Shown piece by piece: positions 11,629 to 22,438 of a stretch of DNA of 64,000 bases. The notes beneath the pieces were generated by a model. It was not told where the DNA came from. It did no database searches and saw nothing but the letters and a program-made list of their open reading frames with translations. The position numbers were made by a program, and so were the translations under genes. The stretch is from Pelagophyceae sp. CCMP2097 (Eukaryota > Sar > Pelagophyceae). Within the stretch, counting starts at the first letter, position 1. The number at the start of each line of letters is the position of its first letter. The DNA lies in NCBI GenBank assembly GCA_026770575.1, contig MU657176.1, positions 357,109 to 421,108 of the forward strand, in the 5' to 3' direction.

Positions 11629-11988
11629 GACCGTCTCGTCTCGGGTCACCGATAGAGGGGAACAATTCCTAAATAGCCTCCACTTGACCAATTTTGCGCC
11701 ACGTCCGCTCGAATCGGGTTTGCTTGGAAAAATCAATTTGAATCGTCGAAATTTTATCAAAATTTCGAATTGTTCTGAAAGACTTTTTGGGCTTTGGATT
11801 TGTCAATAAGCCAGATTTGTAGAATTTATCAAGTCTAATATTTAGCGACTGAATTCAATTTTCAGATTCACGCTTCGGCCGGCGCGCGGTCACGCGTGGC
11901 AGTCGTTTCTGGACCCCACGACCACCTTGGGCTGCACGCCCGCGCCCGCATGCACGGCGGCGAGGGCGTCGGGGCGGTGGTCGGGGGC
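11629..11988. other. AT-rich spacer before MAP3K-like gene
   Basis: This spacer is much lower in GC than its surroundings. It holds a perfect 10-bp inverted repeat (11746-11768), the shared 10-mer TTTAGCGACT (11841-11850) and a candidate upstream ATG at 11896 in frame with the kinase. No separate gene is seen. Confidence 0.5.
11746..11768. repeat. Perfect 10-bp inverted repeat with ATC loop
   Basis: The arms TCGAAATTTT (11746-11755) and AAAATTTCGA (11759-11768) are exact reverse complements separated by ATC. It lies 118 bases after the PDZ gene stop, so it may form a hairpin in the 3' UTR or near the polyadenylation site. Function is unknown. Confidence 0.75.
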
Positions 11989-14900
11989 ATGTATAAGCTC
12001 GGGACTGTCATTGGGCACGGCTCGTCTGGCGTCGTGCATCAAGCGTACCAGCAGACCACGGGCGCGCGCCGCGCTTCGGATACGCAACGTCGGCCGGAAG
12101 CCTCGGTGGCCTTGGTTGGCTCCGCCGAGCCGAGGCGTCTCTCGAGTATCGGAGCCGCGGCGTTTTGTATTGGGGCTCGAGTCGCGGAGCCTTATTTGTA
12201 GGCGTTTGTCGCCGTCAAAAAGGTGAAAAAGCTCTTCTGCGAGGGCCACATCGCGCGCGAGATCGAATTGTTGGCCAAGCTCGAGCACCCGAACATCGTT
12301 AAGTACTTTGACGTCGTCGACAGCCACGCCGACGGTGCGCCGTCGCCGCCGCCGACCGACGCACTCAATCGACGCGCCCATGCGCCGCACGCCTGCTGCG
12401 GCAGGCCACCTGTACATCGTCCTCGAGTACATGGAGAACGGTTCGCTCTCGGGCGTGCGCGCGCGCTACGGCAACTTTTCAGAGGCGGTGTGCTCAATGT
12501 CCTTTCGCCCTGCGTCATCGGAACACCCCAAACCCGGACCGTCGCGAGGCGTTGGCCGTGCTCCGCTCACTGCCGCCGCCGCAGGTACATGCGGCAGGTC
12601 GTCTCGGGCCTCGAGTACCTGCACGCGCAGGGCGTCTTGCACCGCGACATCAAGGGGGCCAACATCCTCACGACCAAGGACGGTGCGCCCGAGAGAGGCG
12701 ACCCATGAAGCCCTGCAAAGCCTTTGGCCTTTGAGAAGACGCCGCCCTCGTGCAGGTGTGGCCAAGCTGGCTGACTTTGGCGTGGCCTGCGCGGGGTCGG
12801 ACTCTTCTGTGCTGGACGAGAACGTCGTCGGCTCTCCGTACTGGATGGCCCCCGAAATCATCGAAATGTCGGCGCCGCCGAGCACCGCCTGCGACATCTG
12901 GCCAGCCCGCCGCGCCCTTTGGCAAACGTGCGAGGGTGAAGAGCAGTCGGAGGCAACTCGTCGCGGCCTTTGTCCGTCGTGGCTTTTGTCCGAAAGCGGC
13001 CTTTGTCCGAAGCGTGAGCGTAGGTCGCTGGGCTGCACGATCCTCGAGCTGACGGAAGGCCAGCCGCCGCACTTCGACCTCTCGCCCATGCAGGCGCTCT
13101 TCCGAATAGTCTCCGACGACGCGCCGCCGCTGCCAGCCGGCGCGTCAGAGGCGCTACGAGGCTTTTTGCTGCGCTGCTCACGCCCGCGTCCATCGGCGAA
13201 CCGGGCGTCGGGAACCGTCGCAGCGACGACTGCGAGGAGTCGCGCGCAGCAGAGGCCGGGATGCGCCGCGGAAGACCCGCGTGGGCGTTGGACGCGGAGG
13301 ACGGGGCGGTCGGGCGCCGCGACGTTTGGTGGTCGCCATGATCGTCGATGTCGCCAATATCGTCGATGCTAGGCTTCCACCGCGAGTCAGTGCTGCGGTC
13401 CACGGCGGCGGCGCTGCTCTCGCACGCCTGGCTCAAGCACACGGCGGTTCAGGACGCGCGCTTTGCGCCGGACGCGTTTGCGGCGACGCCGACGGCGGGC
13501 GCCCGCCGCGCATCGGAGACGCCGAGCCCTTTGGGGCTCACGTACTCGCCGTCCGAGGACTCTCGGTCCTCGGCGCTCTCGCCGGCGGCGCTGGCCTCGT
13601 ACGCGGACGACGAGGACGAGGACTACGACGTCGGCTTCTCCCGCGCCGACGACGACGACTGTTTCGGCGACGCGTTGCGGCGGCGGCCCCAGGACCTGCG
13701 CGCCTCGGCGTCGCCGTCGCTCGATTCGGCGCCGGGCGACGACGACGCGATTTCGGGTTTTGGCCGCGGCTGCGCAGGCAGCGAGCGCGGCAGCGAGCAG
13801 TCCCTCCACGCCGGCGACCCCTTCGGCGGCCTCTTCGACACGGAGCTAGACTTCCTCCACGATGACGACCGCGAGCTCCGCACGCGTAGGACGCACGAAC
13901 TCCAGGTCCGTCGCGACGGCCGCGCGGCGCTTTCCATCCCGCGTCGATTAGGCGCAGTACGCACAGCTGGCCCTGGGCTTCGGTCCGCTCTGCGACAGCG
14001 ACGACGACGCGCCGCGCGACGCCGCGCGCGAGCTCGCCGCGCTCGAGGCCGCCTGCGCCGCCCTCGCCGCGCTCGTCGAGGCGCAGCATGACGACGCCTC
14101 GGACGACGCGCAAGAGTCCGCGCTCGACGCGCGGAACGCCCAGAGTTCGGGGTGCGTGCGTCCTGAGACGGGGGGGGGGGGTCCTGAGACTGCGCGTCCT
14201 CCTGCCGGGGCTCTCTCGACTGGGGCCCGACGGGGTCCGGTATGGTCTCGGCCCAGGTCATCCGAGGCCGCCGCCGTGTCGCTCTTCGAGGCCCTGGAGC
14301 GCGCGGCGGACCGCGGCACGCGCGCGGCCTACGCCGACCAGACGCGCGCCGCCCTTGCCGTCCTCGGGCTCGCGCAGTGCGTCGTCGACAAATCCGACGA
14401 GGCCGCGCTGCGGCTCGTCGGTGCGCCCGCGACTCGCGCGGCGGACCATTGACGGCGCTTCGCAGGCCTCGGCGTGGCGCAGACGCTGACGCGGCTCCTC
14501 GAGGGCGCGCCCGCGGCCGTGCGGTGCGCCGTCGGTTCCGTTTTGGCGGCGCTGCTGAGGCACTCGGCGGCGGCGCGACTCTTCGTCGCCGGCGGCGGCC
14601 TCCGCCTCGCGGTGGCGCTGCTGCCATACGACGCCGAAGAAGAAACGCCGCTGAAATCGGCCATGCGGCGGCTGCCGTCGGACTTTTCCGACCACGGATA
14701 TGAGGCGCACGACGGCGGTTCAGCAGACGACACGGCGGCCTGCGCGGCCGCCGGCGCGGGCGTCGACGCCATCCTCCTCCTCATCGACCGGGCCTCTGGC
14801 CTGAGCCACGGCACGCCGTCGCGAGCCCGCGCCCCGTAAAGAACGCGACCAAAAACGGAGACGGGACGGAGCGTCGCGGCGGCGGCGCGGCGGCCCCGAC

Positions 14901-16660
14901 GAGCCGGTGTAGGTCGGAGCCGGTCGTGTCGCGGCACGCGCTCTGCCGAGTCCTCGCGCAGCACGGTGCGGCGCGGCGCCTCGCCGCGGCCATCGACGGC
15001 CTGCTGCAGTGCGACGACCGCGCGGGCGACCACGCGGCCGCGGGTGGCGCCGTCGGCGCGGCCGTCGACGATGCGACGACGGACTCGCGCGGCCGCGGCC
15101 GGGCCGTCGCGCTCCGCGCCGCGCAAGCGCTCGGCCGGCTCAGCAACGGCGACGCTGCCACGAAAGAGTCGCTCGCACGGTGCGTGCGCCCGCGCGCCCG
15201 ACGCGGGGCGCCTCTCTTGGACATTTTGCCGTGCGTTGGAGCGCCGCGTCTTAGGCGGCGGACGATGCGGCCGGTGCTGGCGGTGCTGCGCGCGGCGCCG
15301 CGGCGCGTGGCCGCGTCATGGGACGACGGGGCGGCGCGGACGCAGGCGGACCTCGCGCTGGCGCTGCTCAAGGCTTTGAAGGCGCTCTGCATGGCGTCGG
15401 CGACGGCGGTGGACTCTGTCGTCAAGTGCGGAGCGATCGAAGTCGTCCTCGGCCTCCTCGGCGCCGTGCAGGATGACAGCGGCGCGCGGCGCGCGAGGGG
15501 CACAAGGCCGTTCCCGCGGCGCGACGAGCTCGAGGACCAGCTCGTGCCCTGCGTCTACTACCTCTGCCGCATCGACCGGTCTAGGCTGGCGCGCGCGGCG
15601 GCGTGCGGCGGCGCGGCGCGGCTGGCGAGCTGCGTCGCGCGGCGGCGGCACCTCAAGCAGTTTGCTTTGGCCGTCCTTTGCGAGTTTTGCCACGCCGCGT
15701 CGTCGGAGCACGCCGCCGCAGCGTCCATCGCCGACGAGCTCTGGCGAGCCGGCGGCGTCGGCCTCTTCACCGCGTGCCTCCTCGCGGAAGCGTACTGGGG
15801 CGTCCGCGCCCTCGCCGCCCTCGCCGCGTGGCTCGCGCACGACGAGACCGGCCGCGTCGAGAAGGAGCTTTGTGAGGGCGCCGCGCGGAGCCCAGCGCCC
15901 CGCAATTTTCCTCGACTCGCCGGCCCCGCGGCCTCGCATGCGTGCGTCCTAGGGCCGCCTCGTCGCGCTGCTGCGCGGCGCGCAGCGCGCCGAGTTTGAG
16001 CACGCGCTGCCGCCGCTGCGAGACGCGCTGCAGACGCCGGCGGCGGCGCCACGGATTCCGGAAACATGACATGTTGCAGATGCAGTCAGGGGTGGGCGCC
16101 GGGAAAGAGCCTCGTCGTGGTCGTACGCACGAGTGTGCGTCGACTGTGGCCGCTTTAGGTCGCCGAAGCTCGCGGCGGCGCTGCTCGCCGCCGAGGGCGG
16201 CGACGGCGGCGGCGGCGCCCCGCACGGCTTGGCCGTCGAGCTCGCGCTGCGCCTCGAGCGACACAAGTCGGCCATCGTGCGCAAGTGAGGGCGCGGACCA
16301 TCGCGGCAGTCCGACGCACCGACGCCCCCGACTCTCCAATGTAGGGCGCTGCTCGAGATCCTGCGCACCGTTCTCCAGGCGGCAGAGGCGCCAAAGCAGC
16401 TGTGCGTCGTCTGCCGTCGAACGTGGGCTCTGTATACCGCCGCCGCGCACGGCCGCGGCGCCCACCGCGCCGCGTCTAGGCTCGTGGGCACGCCCGGCCT
16501 CCTCGGCACGCTCACAGTCATCTGTGCGCAGGACACGCGGCACGTGCTCGTGCACGATCTGGCCTGCTCCATTGTCCACTCGCACGCGCCTCTCGCCCAG
16601 GGCGCCTCCAACGGCGCCTTCTTCGCCGACGCCGGCGACGCCGGCGACGAAGATTGGTGA
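11989..16660 (+). CDS. STE-group kinase with C-terminal ARM-like repeats (MAP3K-epsilon / Cdc7-Cdc15 type)
   Basis: The kinase domain starts at once: [16 protein letters not shown], then [28 protein letters not shown], the hinge [11 protein letters not shown], catalytic loop [18 protein letters not shown], the activation-segment end [20 protein letters not shown] and [17 protein letters not shown] and GSPYWMAPE are typical of STE11/STE20 kinases. The remaining two thirds is helical ARM-like repeat sequence ([50 protein letters not shown]). It ends with [21 protein letters not shown], which matches the C-terminal phrase of plant MAP3K-epsilon. Plant and fungal relatives act in septation and cytokinesis and in cell viability. 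Many short introns interrupt the gene. An in-frame ATG at 11896 would add 31 residues. Confidence 0.82.
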
Positions 16661-17143
16661 CGGAAAACGGCGCCTGTGCCCGCCGCCAAACTGTCGTGTA
16701 ATGTATCGCCGTCTCCGGTCGGCGGGCCCGTGGCGCGGCGGCGGAAGGCCCCCGCCGGCGACTCAGTGCGAGGGCCGCGACAAGGCTCCTCGGAACAGAG
16801 GAGGAGGCGGCCCATCATGTCGTGGTGATCGCTCCTCCCCCGGGACGAGTCGTCCCAGCCCCGCCCCGCCTCGAGCGGCGCGGTGTCGTAGAGGACTCAC
16901 GTGGTTGGGCCCTACCTTCGTGGGTACCCCGCTTCATGCTTGGCGCTCGCCGCCCGCGTCGTCAAGAAGAATCTTACTATCAATTCGTAATGTTGGTTCC
17001 GTAACTATTGGGCTAGCCTGCCAGTGAGTGAGAGGGCCCAATGTACAAGTGTTTATATAGAACGACAACGCGACACGCGCCGTGCGCATGTGCAGACCAG
17101 CTGTTCAGTCGTGCCAGTGCACACTTCCGGGCCACGGCGGCAT
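16661..17143. other. Spacer after MAP3K-like gene
   Basis: This 483-bp spacer contains no frame I can support. The second half (about 16960-17070) is AT-richer and may be the promoter of the small reading frame at 17144. Confidence 0.4.
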
Positions 17144-17324
17144 CATGGACCGCGTCGACTGCGAGTTCATCATGGCGCTCTTCGTCTACGTCTACCACAA
17201 GGCGTTTGTGCGCGAGTTCCAAGTCGAGTGGCGCAAGGTCTATTCCAAGGCCCTCCTCCTCCTCCCCGAGCACCAGCAGGCGCTCCACGACGCGCTCGGC
17301 GCCTCGCTTCAAGCGGGCGCGTAA
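17144..17324 (+). CDS. Small hypothetical protein (59 aa)
   Basis: A short frame beginning MDRVDCEFIMALFVYVYHKA and ending ALGASLQAGA. Its composition (Tyr, Phe, Val, Lys, Gln mixed) is unlike the Arg/Ala/Pro-rich shadow frames here. It looks like one or two amphipathic helices. It is convergent with the Abi-like gene, whose stop lies 94 bases away. No family is recognised. It could also be the last exon of a longer gene. Confidence 0.4.
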
Positions 17325-17417
17325 ACCGCCCGGCTCGCTCCGTCTCACTCTGCATAACACGCGACTGGGACGAGCAGGCTCCTGGGCCGAACCTGGTCGG
17401 AACCATTCTTTAGTGCC

Positions 17418-18111
17418 TCAGCGCTTCTGGAGGCACTCGCCGCAGTCGTCGAAGCTGTCGAAGCGGTTGGCGATGCAGGGGTCGTAGGGCGCCACGGCGG
17501 CGACCATGGTCTTACGCTCGTCGTCCGTGAGCGCGCGCGCCGCCGCCTCGCGCGGCGCGGGAGCGCCCACGTTCTGCCGGAACTTGGCGAGGCGGTCCTA
17601 GGAAACGTGTCTCTGGGTGTGACCCCCGCGATCTCCGCGCGGCCATGCGCAGAAGACTGAAGAAGCGCACCGCGGCGTTTTGTGCCTTTGCGACGTCCAG
17701 CTTTTCGTTGATGAGCTCGAGCATCGTGCCCTAGCGAGCGTCGCTGTTCCAGGGCGAAGTCCTCCGATGCGAGCACGCGCCAGGTCGTCGAGGGCGTTGC
17801 CCTGGAGCGTGAGGAAGTCTGAAAGCTTGTCGGCGACGTTCTCGACCTCTTTGGCCACGCTCTCCAACGAGTCGACGAGGTACTCCTTCGTCTGCGCCTG
17901 CACCTCCTATGGAACGATCCGGCGGTGCATACTCGCCCGACGAGGCAGGGCCAGAGCGCCGAGGGGCACGGACCTTCTTATTGCCCGTCTGGTACGATGT
18001 CTCACACCATTGGATCACGTCGTTGATGTAGACGTGCTTCTGGTTCAGCTCCTGCAGCGCCTCCGGGAGCTCGGACCGCGCCAGCGAAGCCAGCGTCTCC
18101 ATGGCCACCAT
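17418..18111 (-). CDS. ABI: Abi (Abl-interactor)-like WAVE/SCAR complex subunit
   Basis: Abi proteins are helical subunits of the WAVE regulatory complex that drives Arp2/3 actin assembly. Exon 1 reads MVAMETLASLARSEL followed by QKHVYINDVIQWCETSYQTG. After a 67-nt intron (17907-17973) the next exon starts EVQAQTKEYLVDSLESVAKE and continues VENVADKLSDFLTLQGNALDDLA. A later exon reads MLELINEKLDVAKAQNAAVRFFSLL. The last exon begins DRLAKFRQNVGAPA and ends FDDCGECLQKR at 17418. The YCE-NY, KEYTTQSLASVA and LLDIQ-type phrases of the family are recognisable. There is no proline-rich or SH3 part, as in plant Abi-like proteins. The third splice junction is unresolved. It shares a 163-bp divergent spacer with the RIC1-like gene. 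Confidence 0.7.
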
Positions 18112-18274
18112 GACGCGTACGCCACTGCGCGACGACTCCCCGGTGCCAGGAGCAGGCTCCTGCTGCGTGCAACTGTGTTCTTGTCGCCGAAAAAAAGTTG
18201 TTTTTTGGCGAGCGCATCCTCGAGCGCGGCCGTGGAGGAGTCTTCTCGGGGGACGGGGGACTTGTACTCCGGCG

Positions 18275-21200
18275 ATGGTGGTCCGGTGTCGCGCGGAGCC
18301 GCTCTTTTCGTTTGGCGCGGCATCGTCGTGGCTCTCGGCGCCGGCGGGCGGCGCCGTCGTCGCCGTATGCGCCTGCGGCGGCGAGGCGGGCTACGTCGCG
18401 GTGCTGACGGCGGCGTCGCTCCAGGTCTGGACCGCCGCCGGCCACGCGCGCCTCGTCGGCGAGGTGGACTGGGGGCAAGGCCAAGGCCAAGGCGACGTCT
18501 GCTGCACACTCGCCGACGGTAGCAAGGGCGTCGAGCTCCACGTCGCCGCGCTCCGTTTCGGCGCTCCGGGCGGCGGCAGGGCCAAGGCCGCGTTCTTCGA
18601 GGCGAAGCGCGTGGGCTCGGCGGCGGCGCCGCCGCTCGGCTTATGGGGCCCGCGCGCGTCTGCGGCGTTTGCGGCGTCGGGCGACCCGGACGTCTTGGGT
18701 TGCGGCGACGTCGACGTCGTCCGAATCGCGTCCGGCACGACGATCGCCGGCCGCGCCGTTTCGTCGCTGCGGCGCTTTGGCGGCGGAGTGCTCTGCGTCA
18801 CCAAAGCGCCCATGCTCACAGTCGTCGACTGGGCGGGCCGCACCCTCGCGCAGCGGTCCTGCGCCGGCTGCGCGCACGCGGTGGACCACGTCCTCGACGC
18901 GGCCTGCGGCGACGCCGACGTGCGGCGCGGCGCCTTCGTCGCCGTGCTCGCGCGGACCACCGCGGTGAACGTCGCCCTCGTCGGCGCCTGGCCGGCCGCT
19001 ACGCCGTCCGCGGTTCCGGCGGATGCCGGGGTGCTGGACCTCGTGCCGCTACGGCCGCCGACGGAGGACTTTAGCGCAGCTGCCGTGGGCGTGTCGCGCT
19101 GCGCCGCGCGCGTCGCCGTTGCGTGGGCTCGCGGCGGCCGCGCCGTATGCCTGTCCGTCTACGCCGCCGACGGCGCGGGAAAAGGCGCCGTTTCGCTGCT
19201 GCAGACGCTGTGGACCAGCGACGGGCTGCTCGAGGGCGTTTCGGAAGTGGCGTGGCCGTTTGAAAGCGACGCCGACCACATCCTCCTCGCCACGGCCGGC
19301 GATTGGCAACTCGTCTGCCTCGACGTCCACTCCGACGCCGACGCGGCCGCGCGCGCCTCTGCCGTCGCGGCGTGCGTCGTGGCCGCGGGCGTTGCGGCAC
19401 CGCGATGCGTCGCGTGCGTCGGCCTCGCCGTCGTCTCCGCGTGCGGCCGCGGGCTGGAAGTGGCGCCGCTCGCGCGCGCCGTCTCCGCGGCGCGGGCCGA
19501 GCCGCCGCTGCTCTGCGCGGGCGACGGCGTTCACGCGCTGGTCCGCGACGGCGTCGCCGGCTGGCGCTGGCGTTTCCTATCGTCGCCGGCGGCGCTGCGC
19601 CGCGCCGGCGCGCCGCGCGTCGCGTCGCGGCGCGGCGATTGCGTCGCCGTCGCATGGGCGCTCGGCGCGGCTGTGGCGCAAATCTCGAATCGCGGCGTCA
19701 AGTGGTCCGAGCTCCTTGCGGCCGACGGCACGCGCTACCGCTGCGACCACCTAGCCTGGTGCGGCGCCGACCTCGCCACCATCGACGGGGGCGGGACGCT
19801 CCGAGTCTACCGCCGGCGCAAGGGGCGCGCGTGGGACGCCCTGTTCGAGGTGGCAAAGTTCTTCGCGACAGCTGCCGGGCCGCCCCTGGAGACGCAGCCG
19901 AGGGCGCCCCAGCGCGGCTGCCGCGCCATCCTGGACGTCGTCGAGCAGCCCGAGGCGTCGAGCGGCGGCGTCCGACGCGACGCGGCGTCGCCGACGAAGG
20001 GCGCGTCGCCGACCGAGGGCGCGTCGCCGTCGGCCGGCGAGGGGCGCGAGTGGCACGTGCTGGTGCAGCACGATGCCGGCGCGCTCGGCATCTTCGCTGT
20101 CTCGCAGCGGTGGCCGCCGAAGTGGGTCGGGGCCGTCGAAGCGCCGCCGTGCGCGCTGCGGTCCGCAGTGCTCGAGCCCCACGCAGTCGTCGCGCTCTCC
20201 GACGACGGCAATACGTACGTCTACGTGCGCGCCGAAAATGGCCCGGGGTGGTCGAGGCAGCGCGCGGACGTTGACGCGCTATTGCCGCTCCGAGACGTCG
20301 GCGTCGTTGCGCTGCTCCGGGACGACGGCGCGGACCTCGTCGTCGTGGGAAACGCGCGGCGGGCAAACGCGAGGGGCGCCGGCGACGCGGCGCGCGGCGT
20401 CGCCGACGACGACGTCGACGCGGGCGCCGTCTTCGTCGGTGCCGTCGGCGGCGGCGACTACGCCGTGCGGCTCTCGGCGCGCGCGTCCCGCGCCGCGTCG
20501 GCGATGGCGCGCTACGGGCGCGGCGGAAGAAACATTTGAGCTCTCGATGACAGCATTTTTGGAAGGGTGATGCGTCGCTCCGTTTGTAGGTTGCGCGGCG
20601 GCGGTGGCGGCGCGGCGCACCACGAGCCCGTGTGTCGCCTCGTGGCCGCGGCGGTGCCGGCGATGGTCGGAAATGCGGTGCGCGGTTACGGCGGCGGCGG
20701 CTTGTGCCTTGACGGCGGCTTGGAGGGCGTCGACGACGCGGGCCTCCGCGCCCTCGTCGCCGAACTCCTCGTCCAACCCGAAGACCGCTGCGACTCGGAC
20801 TACGCCCCGCCGCAGCGCGTCTGCCGTGGCCGCTCGGCCGCGGACGTGGCGGTCCATGCGGACTTTGAGCCTGCGCTCGTCAAAGAGCTCGCTCAGTGCG
20901 GCGCGTGCGCCGGCGACGGCCCCGGCGCCGCCGCCGCGCGGCGGTGGCGCGTAGTGCTCCTCGCCGCGCGCGCGTCGACGATCACGCTCCTCCGCGTCGT
21001 CGGCGCCGCCGCGCGCACGCTCAGCGACCACCCGCGTCCCGGGGTCTCAGGGTCGGGGAGCCTTTGCGACTCGACGCGACTTCCATCGCACTCTCAAGGC
21101 CCGCGCGCGCTGCGCGGCCTCTTTGCGTGCCTGCCTTCGCCGCGCCTATTCTTCGACGCGGCGCTGGCGCGAGGCAACGTCGGCGTCGCCGCATCGCTCC

Positions 21201-22041
21201 TCGCCGCCGTCGCAGACGCGCAGCTGCACCACGCCGGCGACTGGGCGCACGACGGCGCCGAGGTCCGCTCTTGCGAGACTGCCGCGGGCCCCCCGGATTA
21301 TGTGCGCAGGCGCTGCTCCTCGACGCGGCGAGCGAGCTCTTGGACGCGTGCCTCCGCGCGCGGCCGCGCGCCACCGCCGCCGCCCTCGACGTCTGGCGCT
21401 TCGCGCGGCGCTGCGAGCAGGCGCGCAAATCGCACGAGCGAAGAGTCGCCGCCTCGAACGCTGCGCTCCACGTCGACGCTCCATAGGCGGCGGCGGTCGG
21501 CGGCGAACGCCGGCTGCCCTCTGACGTGCTGGCGCGGCGAATCGTCGCCGACTTGTTTCGCCTCGACGCCGCCTCGCTCGAATCGGCAGCCGTACTCCTC
21601 GCAGACATCGAGCCCGACTGGTGCGGTCGCCGCCTCCCGCAACGAGGCGATCGGCAAAGGCCGTCGTAGGCCGACGGGGGCACGGATCGCGTCGTAGGCC
21701 GACGCTGGCCGAAACGGACCGATGGGCAAATGGAAATCGACGGCGCGCCCTCCGCCTCAACCCCGACCGCACGTCCGACGACGCGGACTGGTGCCCGCGA
21801 GTCCAAACCCGCGCATCATCTTGGAAAGCGACGCCGGCGCGAGGTCGGAGGACGTTGTCGCGAATAGGCTCTCGACGTCATCGAGGCGGCGCTGTCCACC
21901 GGCGCGCGCGGCGGCCTGCTGCGGCTCCTCGACTTGACGCGTGCGCTCTGCATCGACGACTGGAACGTCCCGCGACCGGCGCCGTATTCGGGACTGGCGG
22001 CGCGAATACTCTGGTCGCTCCGTCGACCCCCGGGGCACTGA
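18275..22041 (+). CDS. RIC1-like beta-propeller protein (Rab6/Ypt6 GEF subunit), tentative
   Basis: The first exon (18275 to about 20520) encodes some 740 residues of repeating beta-strand sequence: MVVRCRAEPLFSFGAASSWL, GYVAVLTAASLQVW, NRGVKWSELLAADGTRY, DGGGTLRVYRRRKG. This fits a WD-like double propeller. Later exons are helical: VCRLVAAAVPAMVG, LFACLPSPRLFFDAALARGN with VGVAASLLAAV, LLLDAASELLDACLRAR and DVWRFARRCEQA, then ALDVIEAALSTGARGGLLRL ending at 22041. The phrase 'LF...PR.FF...L..G....AASLL' followed by a helical 'DVWRF' segment resembles the RIC1 family domain (human RIC1, yeast Ric1). RIC1 with Rgp1 activates Rab6/Ypt6 at the Golgi. Recognition rests on pattern memory. A different propeller-helical trafficking protein is possible. 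Confidence 0.5.
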
Positions 22042-22438
22042 AGACACTGAAGGCTCTGCGCCGCCCGGGGCACTGGTCCAAGGCGGCCTCCACCTCACGC
22101 CGCCTATAGCTTGGCTTGGCGCTCGTGCTCGGCCGCCTCGACGTCCAACGCCATGCCTCGGCGCTCGCGGCGCCCTTTTCGGCGGCGTTGCGCAGGCGTG
22201 CGTCTCCGGCCGACGCGGACGCGCGCCCGACCGTCGGCCCGCAGGCGGCGCCGGGCAGGACAAACTCGATGCTGCCGACGACCTCGAGCGACGATACGCC
22301 AACGCGCACCGCAGGGCCTTTGTCATATAAGCGGTTTCGGCACCCAGGCGCCGCACGCGTCCCCTGGCATGCGCCCCCTTCATGTCGTCCTCAACGGGCG
22401 CTGCTCTGCGACTTGACGACAAGTCACCGTCTCGTTCA
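22042..22438. other. Convergent 3' spacer
   Basis: This stretch lies between the end of the RIC1-like gene (plus) and the end of the LRR-IQ gene (minus). I see no gene in it. The frames present are GC-driven shadows. Confidence 0.4.
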
